Source of the DNA: a virus
Strand: one strand, 5' to 3'
Length of the DNA stretch: 64,000 nucleotides
IMG/VR virus record: IMGVR_UViG_3300012944_000024
Location: 1 to 64,000 of that record
The notes below the pieces were generated by a model. It ran no database searches. It saw only the letters and a list, made by a program, of their open reading frames with translations, and was not told where the DNA came from. Positions within the stretch are counted from its first letter, which is position 1. The number at the start of each line of letters is the position of its first letter. Below are positions 6,577 to 15,397 of this stretch, one piece after another. Both the position numbers and the translations under genes were made by a program.

Positions 6577-8530
6577 CGACCACCCGCGCGGTCGAGTGCT
6601 TCCCGTCGCTCACGATCTCGATCCGCCCCGGCAGCGCATCCAGCACGCTCGCGTGGTGGGCGATCACGATCCCCTGCCCGAACCCCGCCCGGCCGAGCAG
6701 ACCGGGGAGGTGGGAGGCGAGGGCCCGGCGGTTCTCGCCGTCGAGGGCGCCGAACAGCTCGTCGAGCATCGCGACCCCCCAGCCGGCCATCCGGTCCTGC
6801 CGGAGCCACGCTGACGCGCCCACCTGGAAGGCGAAGCCGGCGAGGTCGTCGGCCCCCCCGCTCCTCTCGCTCGGCTCGAGCTCAAGCTTGTTGGTGAGCT
6901 GCGCGCCCCTCTCCGCCCCGCACCTCGCGCACTCCCGCACCCTGCGCGACGCGGGGAACGCGGCCCCGCACCCGCTGCACTGCGCTGCCAGCCCCGCGGT
7001 CTCCCGGCTCCACACGACCTTCACGGAGAGCTCGATGCCGCTGACCGCCAGGACGTCCTGGTTGGCGCGGTCCTCGATCTCCGCCAGCGCCCCCTCGGCC
7101 ATCCTGCGTTGCGCCCCGCCCTTGCCGAAGATCGCCGCCCCTGCCGCGGCCACCCGCGCGGCCCGTTCGAGCTGGACGAGCTCCTCGTCGATGGTGGCGA
7201 TCTGCACGCCCCGCGCCTCGATCGCCTGGACCGATCCCGATAGCTGGGTGTGCAGGCGCCGCGCGCCCTCGAGCAGCACCTCCACGTTCGCCGCCTCGGT
7301 TGGGTCGTAGGTTCCCGTGGGGGCGCCGAGCTTCGCGTGCTTCTCCTTCGAGACTCGCAGCCGCCGCGCCTCCTCGCGCAAGTCGTCGAGCCGCTGGGAG
7401 TCGCGTCGCCGCACCCGCAGCGCCTCCTGGGCGAGTAGGTGCTCCTGGTGCTTCGCCTCGTACTCGGCCCCCGTGGCCTCGTCCTCGCTCTTGTCGAGCG
7501 CCGCCTGGGTCAAGTTGGCCGAGGTCTCCGAGACCACGAACGCCTGCGCGGGGCACGCCTTGCCGGCGATCGGGCAGACCCCGTCGAAGTGGCCGAGCGA
7601 GACGTTCATGCGCGCGCGGACCCGCTCGCCGATCGCCAGGCACCTCGCCCCCAGCCGCTGCAGCTCCCGGCCCAGCTCACCTTCGCTCGCCTCGAGCGCG
7701 TCGGTCTTCGGGGCCACGTTGCGCGCCGCGAGCTCGCGCCCCTGCGCGATGATCGCGTCGTAGCGGACGGCGTCCTCGGCGAGCCGGGCGCGCTCCGCGC
7801 CCTTCTCCTTCTCCCATCGGAACTGGCCCAGCTCCCTCTCCAACCTCTCGACCTCCCCCACCTGCACAGCCGCGCGCCCCGCGACCTCCTCGCCCGTCTT
7901 GCACCCGTGCCGCTCGAGCTCCCATCGCACCACCGCCTCGGCGTCCGCGCGCTCTCGCCGCTTGCCCTCGACGCGCGTCGAGAACTCCGCCAGCACCGCC
8001 TGGGCGTCGTCCTCGCACCGCTCGAGCGGCTCGAGCCGGATCCACGACGAGACCGTCTCCATCCTCGTGCCCGGATCCATCGAGACCATCCGGGCCATCT
8101 CGCGCTGGCGCATGTAGCAGAGCAGGAAGTCCTCGCGGTTGAGGCCGATGATCTGCTCGATCTGTCCTTGCGCCTCGGCGTTCATACTCGCGCCCTCGGG
8201 GTTGCCGGGCGGGAAGAGGGTCACCCGCTCGGGATGCGCGGCCGAGAAGGTCCGCACGATCCGGTGCCCGCTCGAGAGGTTGAGCTCCACCTCCAGACCC
8301 TTCTCCCCGCGTGTGATGAGGTCGGCCTTGCGCCGGCAGTCCTCGGGCATCCGGCCGTGCAGGCACCAGTCGATCGCGCCCACCAGGCTCGACTTGCCCA
8401 GGCGGTTCGAACGGTCCACCGCGACCGTCGAGGTCGCGACGAGCGCGTAGAAAGTCGAGCGCAGCGCAAGCTCCTGATCGCCCTTGAAGCACCGCCAGTT
8501 GCGCAGCTTGAGGCGCTCGATCGTGATCAC
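6569..8530 (-). CDS. SbcC/Rad50-like ATPase (T4 gp46 type)
   Basis: A 653-aa SMC-family ATPase. The Walker A region reads SNRLGKSS (residues 41-48), slightly degenerate from GxNGxGKS. Long charged coiled coils follow, with a cysteine pair at the hook (CPIAGKACPAQ). A zinc ribbon lies in the second coil (CSGCGAAF...CARCGAE). Near the C-terminus are a signature-like stretch, Walker B (AMLDELFGALDGEN) and the H-loop (VIAHH). The GTG start overlaps the upstream stop. With the SbcD-like phosphoesterase at 10274-10990 it would form a nuclease complex for end resection. The two genes are separated by an HNH gene and two unknowns, unlike the usual adjacent order. Confidence 0.9.
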   Translation of the reverse strand: MITIERLKLRNWRCFKGDQELALRSTFYALVATSTVAVDRSNRLGKSSLVGAIDWCLHGRMPEDCRRKADLITRGEKGLEVELNLSSGHRIVRTFSAAHPERVTLFPPGNPEGASMNAEAQGQIEQIIGLNREDFLLCYMRQREMARMVSMDPGTRMETVSSWIRLEPLERCEDDAQAVLAEFSTRVEGKRRERADAEAVVRWELERHGCKTGEEVAGRAAVQVGEVERLERELGQFRWEKEKGAERARLAEDAVRYDAIIAQGRELAARNVAPKTDALEASEGELGRELQRLGARCLAIGERVRARMNVSLGHFDGVCPIAGKACPAQAFVVSETSANLTQAALDKSEDEATGAEYEAKHQEHLLAQEALRVRRRDSQRLDDLREEARRLRVSKEKHAKLGAPTGTYDPTEAANVEVLLEGARRLHTQLSGSVQAIEARGVQIATIDEELVQLERAARVAAAGAAIFGKGGAQRRMAEGALAEIEDRANQDVLAVSGIELSVKVVWSRETAGLAAQCSGCGAAFPASRRVRECARCGAERGAQLTNKLELEPSERSGGADDLAGFAFQVGASAWLRQDRMAGWGVAMLDELFGALDGENRRALASHLPGLLGRAGFGQGIVIAHHASVLDALPGRIEIVSDGKHSTARVVDG

Positions 8531-9171
8531 AATATTCCTCGAACGATCTTGTCGATCTCCGTTTCTGGAGGGATCGGGCCTCTCGCATCGATCAGGACTC
8601 GAATGCACTCGTCCTGATCTCCTCCCTCTACAACGCGCAGATGCTTCAACTCAGACCACGCAAACCAACGAGCAAACCGCTCTAGTACAATTGGTTCGTC
8701 AATGGGGATCGACGCGTTTACTCGTTCTACTCGCAACGAGGGTGGTGTTTTGGAGACAGCTTTTTCTAACTGTCTCCTCTTCCAATCGGGCATCGGGGGG
8801 CGATTTAGCTCTGGCTCCCTGACGAGAGCTGTCCCTCTGATGCCACGAGAATCGACAACGTCGACTCGGAGAATCGTTCTCCCAATGAGAAGCCAACAGC
8901 CTTTGACGATCCCCTGCTGAGCGTATCGACGGCGCTCATCTACCTGCTGGTGCCAGGCAACGAGTTGTTCTTCTAGCTTGTAGACACGATCCTGAAGATC
9001 CTGCCGCCACTCGCTCGGAAGCTTGTCCGACTTCGCGATGTTGCATGGAGCACACGCGAGCACGAGGTTGCGGGGTAATGAACTACCCCCTCTTGAGAAC
9101 GGAACGACGTGATCTTCGTGGAACGGGCCGGTCTTCGTCTCGCAGTAGAAGCAACGCTCAACGATTCTCAT
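8527..9171 (-). CDS. HNH endonuclease, McrA-like, 214 aa
   Basis: The N-terminal HNH motif is complete: CFYCET, HEDHVVPFSRGGSS, then NLVLACAPCN. The remaining 130 residues have no recognised domain. The ATG overlaps the upstream stop as ATGA. This gene and the next are noticeably less GC-rich than the flanks, which suggests recent acquisition and separation of the two SbcCD-like genes by a mobile insert. Confidence 0.85.
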   Translation of the reverse strand: MRIVERCFYCETKTGPFHEDHVVPFSRGGSSLPRNLVLACAPCNIAKSDKLPSEWRQDLQDRVYKLEEQLVAWHQQVDERRRYAQQGIVKGCWLLIGRTILRVDVVDSRGIRGTALVREPELNRPPMPDWKRRQLEKAVSKTPPSLRVERVNASIPIDEPIVLERFARWFAWSELKHLRVVEGGDQDECIRVLIDARGPIPPETEIDKIVRGIL

Positions 9172-9689
9172 AGCCTCTGCCTCTCCGTCCTCCCTGAGCG
9201 CAACCGACTGACGCACTCGCGCCGGACAAGCACCTGGAAGTATCGCCCCCCGCGATCAAACCTCGACTCGAGTGAGTTGCGCCACGTCGTTGCCCAGTTG
9301 GAACCAGGTGCCCTCTCATCGAGAGGACCGTTCAATGTTACGTGCTCGTCCTGAGCAGCGAAGACGTAAAAGGGAAACGAGACCTCAGTACCCGGTTCCG
9401 GTACCTGGTCGATGATCCCAAGATACTTCTCTAGCCACACCCGCATGGTCCCCATGTGATGACCAAACCGGGGACTAAAGAGATCCAACCAGTCTTTTTC
9501 TACGCGCTCGCACCGATCATGCCCCTCTAACGCGTACGCGAGGAGTTCAAACGACGGCGTCTTGATCGCAGCCTCCCAAGCCCGATTGCGCGTCGCGCGT
9601 GCCTCGTTGTGTAACGGCGCTAGTACCTCCGCCTTCGCGAACAACTGCTTCATCTCTTCCGACGCCGCAAACCTCTCGAGTGCATTCAT
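9168..9689 (-). CDS. Hypothetical protein, 173 aa, lower GC
   Basis: Not recognised. Mostly helical in the first half (FAKAEVLAPLHNEARATRNR), beta-rich later (SFPFYVFAAQDEHVTL), ending QRL. Base composition resembles the adjacent HNH gene rather than the replication genes, so the pair may have entered together. Its last three residues, RQRL, match the end of the next gene upstream (ERQRL), which may be chance. Confidence 0.7.
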   Translation of the reverse strand: MNALERFAASEEMKQLFAKAEVLAPLHNEARATRNRAWEAAIKTPSFELLAYALEGHDRCERVEKDWLDLFSPRFGHHMGTMRVWLEKYLGIIDQVPEPGTEVSFPFYVFAAQDEHVTLNGPLDERAPGSNWATTWRNSLESRFDRGGRYFQVLVRRECVSRLRSGRTERQRL

Positions 9690-9698
9690 CTCTGCCTC

Positions 9699-10271
9699 CT
9701 ACAATCGTTGTCGTTCCATCACCCCGGCGCAGAACGTCTCGAGCGCTCCGCGATCCTCGACGTGCGCCTCGGCTACGAGCTTCTCGACCACCTGGCGCGC
9801 CGTCTTGTGCTCGACCGGCTCGCGCGCCTGCGGGAGCACGCTGGTCGTGCGCCTCGGCATCACCCGCACCACCTGAGCGCCGCTCTCAATAACCGCCGCC
9901 CTCACCCACTCCACGTGCTCAACGCTCGCCTCAAGTGGTGGCTGGATCCGGACAATCCCCCCGCCCCCTGCACCATCGAGGAAGTCGAGCTTCAGAGCCG
10001 CGCCGCCCTCCGCGTACTTGCCCATGATCATCATCCAGACCGGATGATTGGGCCCGATGGTGAAGAGGGAGCGAGATCCGTCGACCTCGCGCACCTCGGG
10101 ATCGACACGTGGGATGGGCTGCACTCGGGTTCCCCGAACACGCACGACCGCCTCGGCGATCGTCTCGACACGGGGCAGGGTTCGGATCGCATCCACGATC
10201 TCCACCCCCACCTGCGTACCCGTCTTCACGTGGAACGCGTCGGCGACAGGAGGGGTCTTCTTGCGCGCCAT
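9699..10271 (-). CDS. Hypothetical protein, 190 aa
   Basis: Begins MARKKTPPVADAFHV. A glycine-rich loop (DGAGGGGIVRI) and a C-terminal helical half (QVVEKLVAEAHVEDRG) are visible but no family is recognised. It starts two bases after the SbcD-like stop, so it probably belongs to the same transcript. Confidence 0.75.
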   Translation of the reverse strand: MARKKTPPVADAFHVKTGTQVGVEIVDAIRTLPRVETIAEAVVRVRGTRVQPIPRVDPEVREVDGSRSLFTIGPNHPVWMMIMGKYAEGGAALKLDFLDGAGGGGIVRIQPPLEASVEHVEWVRAAVIESGAQVVRVMPRRTTSVLPQAREPVEHKTARQVVEKLVAEAHVEDRGALETFCAGVMERQRL

Positions 10272-10273
10272 CC

Positions 10274-10990
10274 TCACACCTCGAAGATCTGAAAGCTCGG
10301 ACGGTTGCGCTCCTCGCCGTGCGTGAGGCGCGCGAGCGAGCCGGCGACGTGGACCCGCACCCCGTTGGGCGCCGTCCAGACCTGCCGCTCGTGGTAGTGG
10401 CCCCCCAGGACGAGCCACTCGGGCCGGCACGCCTCCCAGGGGAATGGGACGTCGCGCCCTCGCGGCATCTCCCTACTCTCCTCGCCGGGCGTGATGCCGG
10501 GATACTGAAGGTGCGTGGCGACGATGGTCGCGCGCGCGTCCGACGTCTGCAGCGACGCGAGCATGGGGGTCGGGGCGTAGGGGCGGTTCAGCGACGGGTA
10601 CGGCAGCCCGATCACCAGCGTCCCGTCGGGCATCTTGAACCGGTCCGCCCGATCGAAGACGTAGACCGAGAACGAGGCCAACCCCTTGAGGGGCGAGAGC
10701 ATCGTCGTCCCCTCCCCGTCCTCGGCGACGTCGTGGTTACCGGCGACCCATCCGGATGTGATGTCGTGCGTGGCGAGCTCCGTCGCGACGTCCACCGCGA
10801 GCTCCGCGCACCGGAGCACGATGCTCCCTGAGTCGGGATCGGCGAGGTCGCCGGTGAAGAGGTAGAGCCCGCACTTCTCGTCGATCGCGGCGCGCACCGT
10901 CTGCTCCATCGCGCGCGCGACGTCGTCGAATCGTCGGAACCCTGCTGTTGAGTGATCAGCATGAGCATCAGAGCAATGTAGGATCTTCAT
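10274..10990 (-). CDS. SbcD/Mre11-like metallophosphoesterase (T4 gp47 type)
   Basis: All metal-binding motifs of the calcineurin-like phosphoesterase fold are visible: HCSDAHADH (residues 5-13), FTGDLADP, VAGNHDV and GGHYHERQ, with a histidine in ATHLQYP. At 238 aa it is shorter than bacterial SbcD, as is usual for phage versions without the long capping domain. It would act as the nuclease partner of the SbcC-like ATPase in end processing. The ATG at 10990 overlaps the upstream stop by ATGA. Confidence 0.9.
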   Translation of the reverse strand: MKILHCSDAHADHSTAGFRRFDDVARAMEQTVRAAIDEKCGLYLFTGDLADPDSGSIVLRCAELAVDVATELATHDITSGWVAGNHDVAEDGEGTTMLSPLKGLASFSVYVFDRADRFKMPDGTLVIGLPYPSLNRPYAPTPMLASLQTSDARATIVATHLQYPGITPGEESREMPRGRDVPFPWEACRPEWLVLGGHYHERQVWTAPNGVRVHVAGSLARLTHGEERNRPSFQIFEV

Positions 10991-11169
10991 GCGTCCGAGA
11001 TCCCTTGCAGCAACTCCGCGGCCCACTGCTCAATGCGCTCGGGCAATTCTCCGGTCTCTTCCCAGCGTTCGACTTCCTCGATCGTCAACGTCATCCCTTC
11101 CCCGCGCGCCGCTTCTTCGATACCGACGCGCACCGTAGGGGGGAGCTCGACCTGACGCGGCCGGATCAT
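10987..11169 (-). CDS. Hypothetical protein, 60 aa
   Basis: Starts MIRPRQVELPPTVRVGIEEA and continues with an acidic helical region (LTIEEVERWEETGELPERIE). It is coupled to the SbcD-like gene and, on its 5' side, to a 20-codon ORF through GGATGATCC. No family recognised. Confidence 0.65.
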   Translation of the reverse strand: MIRPRQVELPPTVRVGIEEAARGEGMTLTIEEVERWEETGELPERIEQWAAELLQGISDA

Positions 11170-11228
11170 CCACCCACCCCGTCCGCAAGAGTCTTTGGGT
11201 TCACGCCCACGCGCGCAGCGATCTTCAT
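11166..11228 (-). CDS. Possible 20-aa ORF or leader
   Basis: ATG at 11228 overlaps the stop of the 11225-11701 gene (ATGA), and its own TGA overlaps the ATG at 11169. The peptide is MKIAARVGVNPKTLADGVGG, which resembles the first helices of a helix-turn-helix. It may be a coupling ORF, or the displaced N-terminus of the 60-aa gene after a frameshift. Confidence 0.35.
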   Translation of the reverse strand: MKIAARVGVNPKTLADGVGG

Positions 11229-11701
11229 GCGTCCGGGAGCTCGATGCCGAGCGTGATCTCACCCGCGTCAACCGCACGACAGATCTCAACCCAACGTTCC
11301 AGCGCCCCCTCCACACGGAACCCCGACGCCCACCGGTAGACACTGCGCCACCAGAACTCAAGCAGGTTCTCCGGTTGAATCGGCACCCCGAACGATGGGG
11401 GACACGGCTCCGAGCTAGGCCACCCGATCACGTTGCCGAACTCGTTGATGTCGCGATTCGCGCTCGGGTGCTTCTCGAGAACGAAGTCTTCCATCTCCTC
11501 CCAGCTCCCCTCGCGCACTTCCCCATCGGGTACGTGGAGGCAGAACCGCGTCGGGTCATTCTTCAACGACCCGTACGCGAACATCCCCCACGGACCCCAC
11601 ATAGACGAGAGCTCGTAACCCTTCGCCTCGAGCTCCCTCACCCTCTCGGGCGGTGCGGCGCAAGACGGAAACTCGGGTAAATCTTCGAGGGTCGCTTTCA
11701 C
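11225..11701 (-). CDS. Hypothetical protein, 158 aa
   Basis: Unrecognised. Tryptophan-rich middle (YELSSMWGPWGMFAYG) and acidic character. It is tightly packed between two coupled small genes, so it is probably an early accessory protein. Confidence 0.7.
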   Translation of the reverse strand: MKATLEDLPEFPSCAAPPERVRELEAKGYELSSMWGPWGMFAYGSLKNDPTRFCLHVPDGEVREGSWEEMEDFVLEKHPSANRDINEFGNVIGWPSSEPCPPSFGVPIQPENLLEFWWRSVYRWASGFRVEGALERWVEICRAVDAGEITLGIELPDA

Positions 11702-11910
11702 GACTTCACCGTCGCCGGCCGAACCTGGAGGAGGATGTTCGCGCCGTCGTGGTCGAAGACAGTGCAGTGGTGACCCGTGTTGTTTGCGCGCGTCTGCGCG
11801 GCCGCCGCGACCTCTTCTCGCACCCCCGGCAAGTCCGCAGCATAGTCGCTTGCCGACTGCGATGAGAGCTCGATCACGTGCGGCCCGTTGAGCGTGTAGG
11901 TGAAACTCAC
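11698..11910 (-). CDS. Hypothetical protein, 70 aa
   Basis: GTG at 11910 overlaps the upstream stop (GTGA). The protein reads VSFTYTLNGPHVIELSSQSA and ends with CTVFDHDGANILLQVRPATV, mostly beta. No family recognised. Coupled by ATGA to the next gene. Confidence 0.7.
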   Translation of the reverse strand: MSFTYTLNGPHVIELSSQSASDYAADLPGVREEVAAAAQTRANNTGHHCTVFDHDGANILLQVRPATVKS

Positions 11911-12797
11911 GACCCGATCCCTTGCATCAGCTCCTCCGATGCCTTGATCCCACGCTTGGTGATGAGGTTGAGCGTCCGGAGCACCGCGAGCGCGCCCGAA
12001 AGGCTCCCGCTCTTCTTGTACCCGGTCGCGTCGACGATGAAGTCGACATCGATCGCGTTGGGGTAGGAGGACACGATCGCCTGCAACACCGTCGCCCCCA
12101 TCGTCCCGACCCGATCGCACCAGAACTCGAGCAGCTTGGCGCCAGTCGGGATCTTCGCGTGAGCGGGGACGTGCGGGATCCCCTTCGCGGTGATGGAGAT
12201 GTGCTTCCCATCCCCCTCGATCCACCCCGCGGCGCGCAGCCGAGCGAGCGCACCCGAGAAGCTCCCGCTCCTGGAGTAGCCGGTCAGGATGGAGAGCTGC
12301 GCGTCCGTCGTCGGCTTCGGCGCGCGCTGCGCGAGGACGACGAGCATCTTGGCGTCCATCGGGCTGCGCGGCTCCGTCCCGCTTCCCGACGCGCCGAAGC
12401 TGAGCAGACCGTTGGCGGACTCCTTCTTCGCGTCCTCCTCGGCCCACTTGTCGAGCGTCGCCCCCACGACCTTCTTCGCGATCTCCGCCGGCCCGCCGTT
12501 GATCGTGCGCAGATCCGGCGGGTGCCCGACGAGTAGCTCGAGCCGACGCACCTGCAACTCGAGCCGCGCGACGCGCCCTTCGAGCGGGTCGGTCGGGTCG
12601 GCGTACCCGAGACGCACGCGCTTCGATGACGGCTCCGGCAGCACGATCCCCTCGCGCTTGACGAGCTCGTCGACCATGTCGGCCGCCTGCGCCATCCCCT
12701 CGGCGCGCTCGCGCTGCCCATTGGTCGCGTAGACCGCTGCGGCCACGCGGATGCGTTTGGCCAGGTCGGTCTCGGGGGTCTTGCGCGAGCGACTCAC
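11907..12797 (-). CDS. Tandem winged-helix-like DNA-binding protein, 296 aa
   Basis: Residues roughly 165-210 (LTGYSRSGSFSGALARLRAA, then GWIEGDGKHISITAKG) and the C-terminal 50 residues (ATGYKKSGSLSGALAVLRTL, NLITKRG) are clear repeats of one winged-helix-like unit. The N-terminal half is helical with an alternating-charge stretch (GRVARLELQVRRLELLVG). This points to a DNA-binding regulator or replication accessory factor; it sits just downstream of the RecA-like gene. GTG start overlaps that gene's stop. Confidence 0.75.
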   Translation of the reverse strand: MSRSRKTPETDLAKRIRVAAAVYATNGQRERAEGMAQAADMVDELVKREGIVLPEPSSKRVRLGYADPTDPLEGRVARLELQVRRLELLVGHPPDLRTINGGPAEIAKKVVGATLDKWAEEDAKKESANGLLSFGASGSGTEPRSPMDAKMLVVLAQRAPKPTTDAQLSILTGYSRSGSFSGALARLRAAGWIEGDGKHISITAKGIPHVPAHAKIPTGAKLLEFWCDRVGTMGATVLQAIVSSYPNAIDVDFIVDATGYKKSGSLSGALAVLRTLNLITKRGIKASEELMQGIGS

Positions 12798-13975
12798 CCG
12801 CCCACCACGTCGGCACGCGCCGCCACATCCACCCCAAACGCCGCCCGCACGTCGCGCTCCAAGGCGTCGAGCAGGTCCGGCTTCGCGCTCGTCAGAAACC
12901 GCTTCACCCCCTGCCACCGGTTGCCATCATAGCTGAGCCACCCCGTCCCCTGGATGACGCCCAGCTCCTTGCCGAGCTCGAGGAGATCGCGCGCGCGATC
13001 GAACCCCTCGGGCGTCCAGGCCCCGTTGCTGGTGCAGAAGTCCGCCTTCTCGACAACGTCCTGGCGCGCGGAAACCTTCGTCTTGTGGATCTCGACCAGG
13101 TGGCGCTCGCCGACGATGGGGCTCTTCCAGTCGTCCTCGACCTCGTGGATCATCTTCGCCGCCGAGACGCGCACGTCGAGCGACGCGTCGAAGTAGAGCG
13201 ACGACCCGCCCGTCGTCTTCCAGTCGCTGCCGAACTTGCGCGCCATCGCCGATGCGTCGCGGTCCGCGCTCTCGCGCGCGACGAAGAGGATCGAGCAGCC
13301 CGTCTTGTGCATCAGCGGGGTGAGCTGGTCGAGCCACGCCTTGTTGAGCGCCGCCTTGATCATCCCCGACGCCCCCCGGTACCCGTCGACACTCCCGTCC
13401 TTGGACTCAGCGGCGAACTTGCGGATCTTCTCCTGGATGTCGAGCGGGACGAGCTTGCCGATCGAGTCGACGACGAAGAGACAGGTCGTGTCGGCGTCGA
13501 CCTTGCCCTTGTCGCGCGCCTCCGCCAGCCCGAGCGCGATACGGCGCACGTCGTCGACCGCCTGCTCGTACGAGTCGGGGCGCGCGGCGATGAAGCCCGC
13601 GTCGTCGACGTATCGCCCGAGCATCGTCTCGAGCCATGGGGCAGGGGTAGTGCACTCCGCGTCGATCAGTGCGTACATGTGCCGACGCCGGAGAAAGGAG
13701 AGCCCGATCCCGTTGGCAAAATTCGTCTTGCCCTGCCCGCTGGGTCCGTGAACCATCGCGACCCGGTCGGTCGGCCACCCGCCCACGCGGATCTTGAAGT
13801 CGACGCCCGGGAAGATCGTCGGCACCGCCCGCACCCGACGGAGCACCTCGCGCGCCTGCCGAAAGCTCTTCGACGACTTGGCGATCTCCGCAAACACCTT
13901 CGCCCCCGGGCGCTTGTCGGGCACCACGGGGGCGAAGGCTTCTACCGTCTCTACCGGGGGTCTGCGTCGCGCCAT
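12794..13975 (-). CDS. RecA/UvsX-like recombinase
   Basis: A 393-aa RecA-fold ATPase: Walker A GPSGQGKT near residue 77, acidic residue after MYALIDAECTT, Walker B CLFVVDSIGKL near 166, and the mobile loop 2 region (GSDWKTTGGSSLYFDASLD). Overall layout follows phage UvsX rather than bacterial RecA. It would catalyse strand invasion for recombination-dependent replication, together with the ssDNA-binding candidate and resolvase. ATG at 13975 lacks a Shine-Dalgarno sequence and follows GGCATAG. Confidence 0.9.
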   Translation of the reverse strand: MARRRPPVETVEAFAPVVPDKRPGAKVFAEIAKSSKSFRQAREVLRRVRAVPTIFPGVDFKIRVGGWPTDRVAMVHGPSGQGKTNFANGIGLSFLRRRHMYALIDAECTTPAPWLETMLGRYVDDAGFIAARPDSYEQAVDDVRRIALGLAEARDKGKVDADTTCLFVVDSIGKLVPLDIQEKIRKFAAESKDGSVDGYRGASGMIKAALNKAWLDQLTPLMHKTGCSILFVARESADRDASAMARKFGSDWKTTGGSSLYFDASLDVRVSAAKMIHEVEDDWKSPIVGERHLVEIHKTKVSARQDVVEKADFCTSNGAWTPEGFDRARDLLELGKELGVIQGTGWLSYDGNRWQGVKRFLTSAKPDLLDALERDVRAAFGVDVAARADVVGG

Positions 13976-13984
13976 CGGGCTCGA

Positions 13985-15337
13985 CTATGCCGTGAAACGC
14001 ACCCACTCCTCACGCCCGGGGCTCGTCATCACCGCATTGCGAATGAAAGGGATGTCGTCCCCCGGATCGCCCGCATTGCCATGGTCGGCTGCGGGCGGAG
14101 GGACGTAGGGCGCCTCCTGGGTGCGCGTGCGCATCGGCGGGGGGAGCGGGAGGGGGTCGGCCTCGATGATGTAGACCTTCCCGCACGCCGAGCACTTCGG
14201 GTCGCGCATCTTCATCACGTGCGTGCACGGGCCCTGCGGGGTCGGCGCGTTGCACATGACCTCCTCGTCGGGGTCCTCCATCGGCAGCGCGGGCGGGAGG
14301 GCGGGACGTCCGACCTCGGGAACCCGGGTTCCCGCCGGCTCCGCCGCACCCGCGTCCTTCATCGTCTTCCACTCGGCGCGCGCCTTGGCAAAGAACTGCT
14401 CGAACGGCAGCTTGACCAGCACCTGCCGCTCGAGATTGGCCATGTGGGTATTGGGGTCGTGGCGGCGCGCGAGCTCGTCGAAGCTGGGGGGAGGGTCGTG
14501 GACGATGAGCTTCTCGATCATCGGGGTCATCCGGATCTGCTCCATCCGGATCGCGTCGTACTTTTTGTCGAACGCGATCCCCTCGGCTGGGTTGTGCTCG
14601 AGCTGGATCGCGTACGGGTACTTGGCGATGTTGCCGCGCTCGCCGATCGCCTTGCGCGCGTGCGCGATGACCTCCTGGATCTTCAGGCCGACCAGGTTGG
14701 GTTCGATCGCCACCTGGATCCCCTTGGTGGGCTCGGCGTTGTCGACGGCCGCGAACGCGTACTCGAGCTTCGCCTTGCTGTCCTGCCTGTAGGCGACGTT
14801 CGGCGTGAAACCGCGCTGGTAGACCGGCCCGCCGCGCTCCTTGGGGATGAGGATCAGCTCCCTCTTCTTCTCCTCGCTCATCTTCTTGTCGCCGAAGAGG
14901 CCGCACATCCCGCCCGCGTGCAGGATGACCGTCTTGGATGGGTCGTCGCACTCGTACTTGAAGAGCGGCTCGCGCCAGTCGAGCCGCTTGGCCATGATCT
15001 CGGCGCGGATCCACTCGAGCATCTTGCAGTGCCCGCAGATCTCCGGCGGGCGGTCGCGCACCGTGCGCGTCTCGCGGTCGTAGAAGTTCTGCACCTGCAA
15101 GAGGTCCTCGTCCTCCCAGCAAACGAGCGGGTCGCCCCAGACCTCCACCTTCGCGACTCCCTCGACGTTGCGCCGCACCACCTTGAGAAACCGGTGCCGC
15201 CAAAGCGCCAGGATGGACGCCTGGGTGTGAAACCAGAGCGTGATGGAGTAGGGGTTCTTGTCCTTCCAGCCCTTGAGGTAGTTGCGCTTCCCGCCGCGCG
15301 CGGAGTGGCCTTGAAACTCGTCCCATGTCATCGGCAT
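13985..15337 (-). CDS. Probable ssDNA-binding protein with zinc site (gp32-like role)
   Basis: A 450-aa protein with a basic N-terminus (GGKRNYLKGWKDKNPYSITL) and a Cys/His cluster (ICGHCKMLEWI...CDD...MCGLF). The middle is compatible with an OB-type fold (LVGLKIQEVIAHARKA, PYAIQLEHNPAEGIAFD). A second zinc-like site follows (MCNAPTPQGPCTH...CSACGKV), then an acidic-tail motif GDDIPF near the end, like the DDIPF tip of bacterial SSB. Position beside recombinase and polymerase fits a single-strand-binding role. A palindrome is inserted in the linker before the second zinc site. Identity is inference; the zinc motifs are visible. Confidence 0.6.
   Translation of the reverse strand: MPMTWDEFQGHSARGGKRNYLKGWKDKNPYSITLWFHTQASILALWRHRFLKVVRRNVEGVAKVEVWGDPLVCWEDEDLLQVQNFYDRETRTVRDRPPEICGHCKMLEWIRAEIMAKRLDWREPLFKYECDDPSKTVILHAGGMCGLFGDKKMSEEKKRELILIPKERGGPVYQRGFTPNVAYRQDSKAKLEYAFAAVDNAEPTKGIQVAIEPNLVGLKIQEVIAHARKAIGERGNIAKYPYAIQLEHNPAEGIAFDKKYDAIRMEQIRMTPMIEKLIVHDPPPSFDELARRHDPNTHMANLERQVLVKLPFEQFFAKARAEWKTMKDAGAAEPAGTRVPEVGRPALPPALPMEDPDEEVMCNAPTPQGPCTHVMKMRDPKCSACGKVYIIEADPLPLPPPMRTRTQEAPYVPPPAADHGNAGDPGDDIPFIRNAVMTSPGREEWVRFTA
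14318..14333. repeat. Dispersed palindrome copy 3 (inside gene)
   Basis: Perfect GGGAACCCGGGTTCCC in frame, read as GTRVP in the low-complexity linker of the 450-aa protein. Flanks extend it to CGGG...CCCG. Confidence 0.95.
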
Positions 15338-15340
15338 CGC

Positions 15341-15397
15341 GTCTCTCCATTCGTCGCCGGCAATGGGCCCAACGGCCGGGTGGCGACGGGGAGAGAC
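15341..15397 (-). promoter_or_regulatory. Hairpin that covers the ribosome-binding site of the ssDNA-binding candidate
   Basis: GTCTCTCC (15341-15348) pairs with GGAGAGAC (15390-15397), and CGTCGCC (15352-15358) with GGCGACG (15382-15388). On the minus-strand transcript the downstream arm contains GGAGAGAC, the Shine-Dalgarno-like sequence four bases before the ATG at 15337. A GGCATAG element abuts the upstream arm (15397-15403). This could allow translational control, as known for T4 gene 32; the control itself is inference. Confidence 0.55.
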
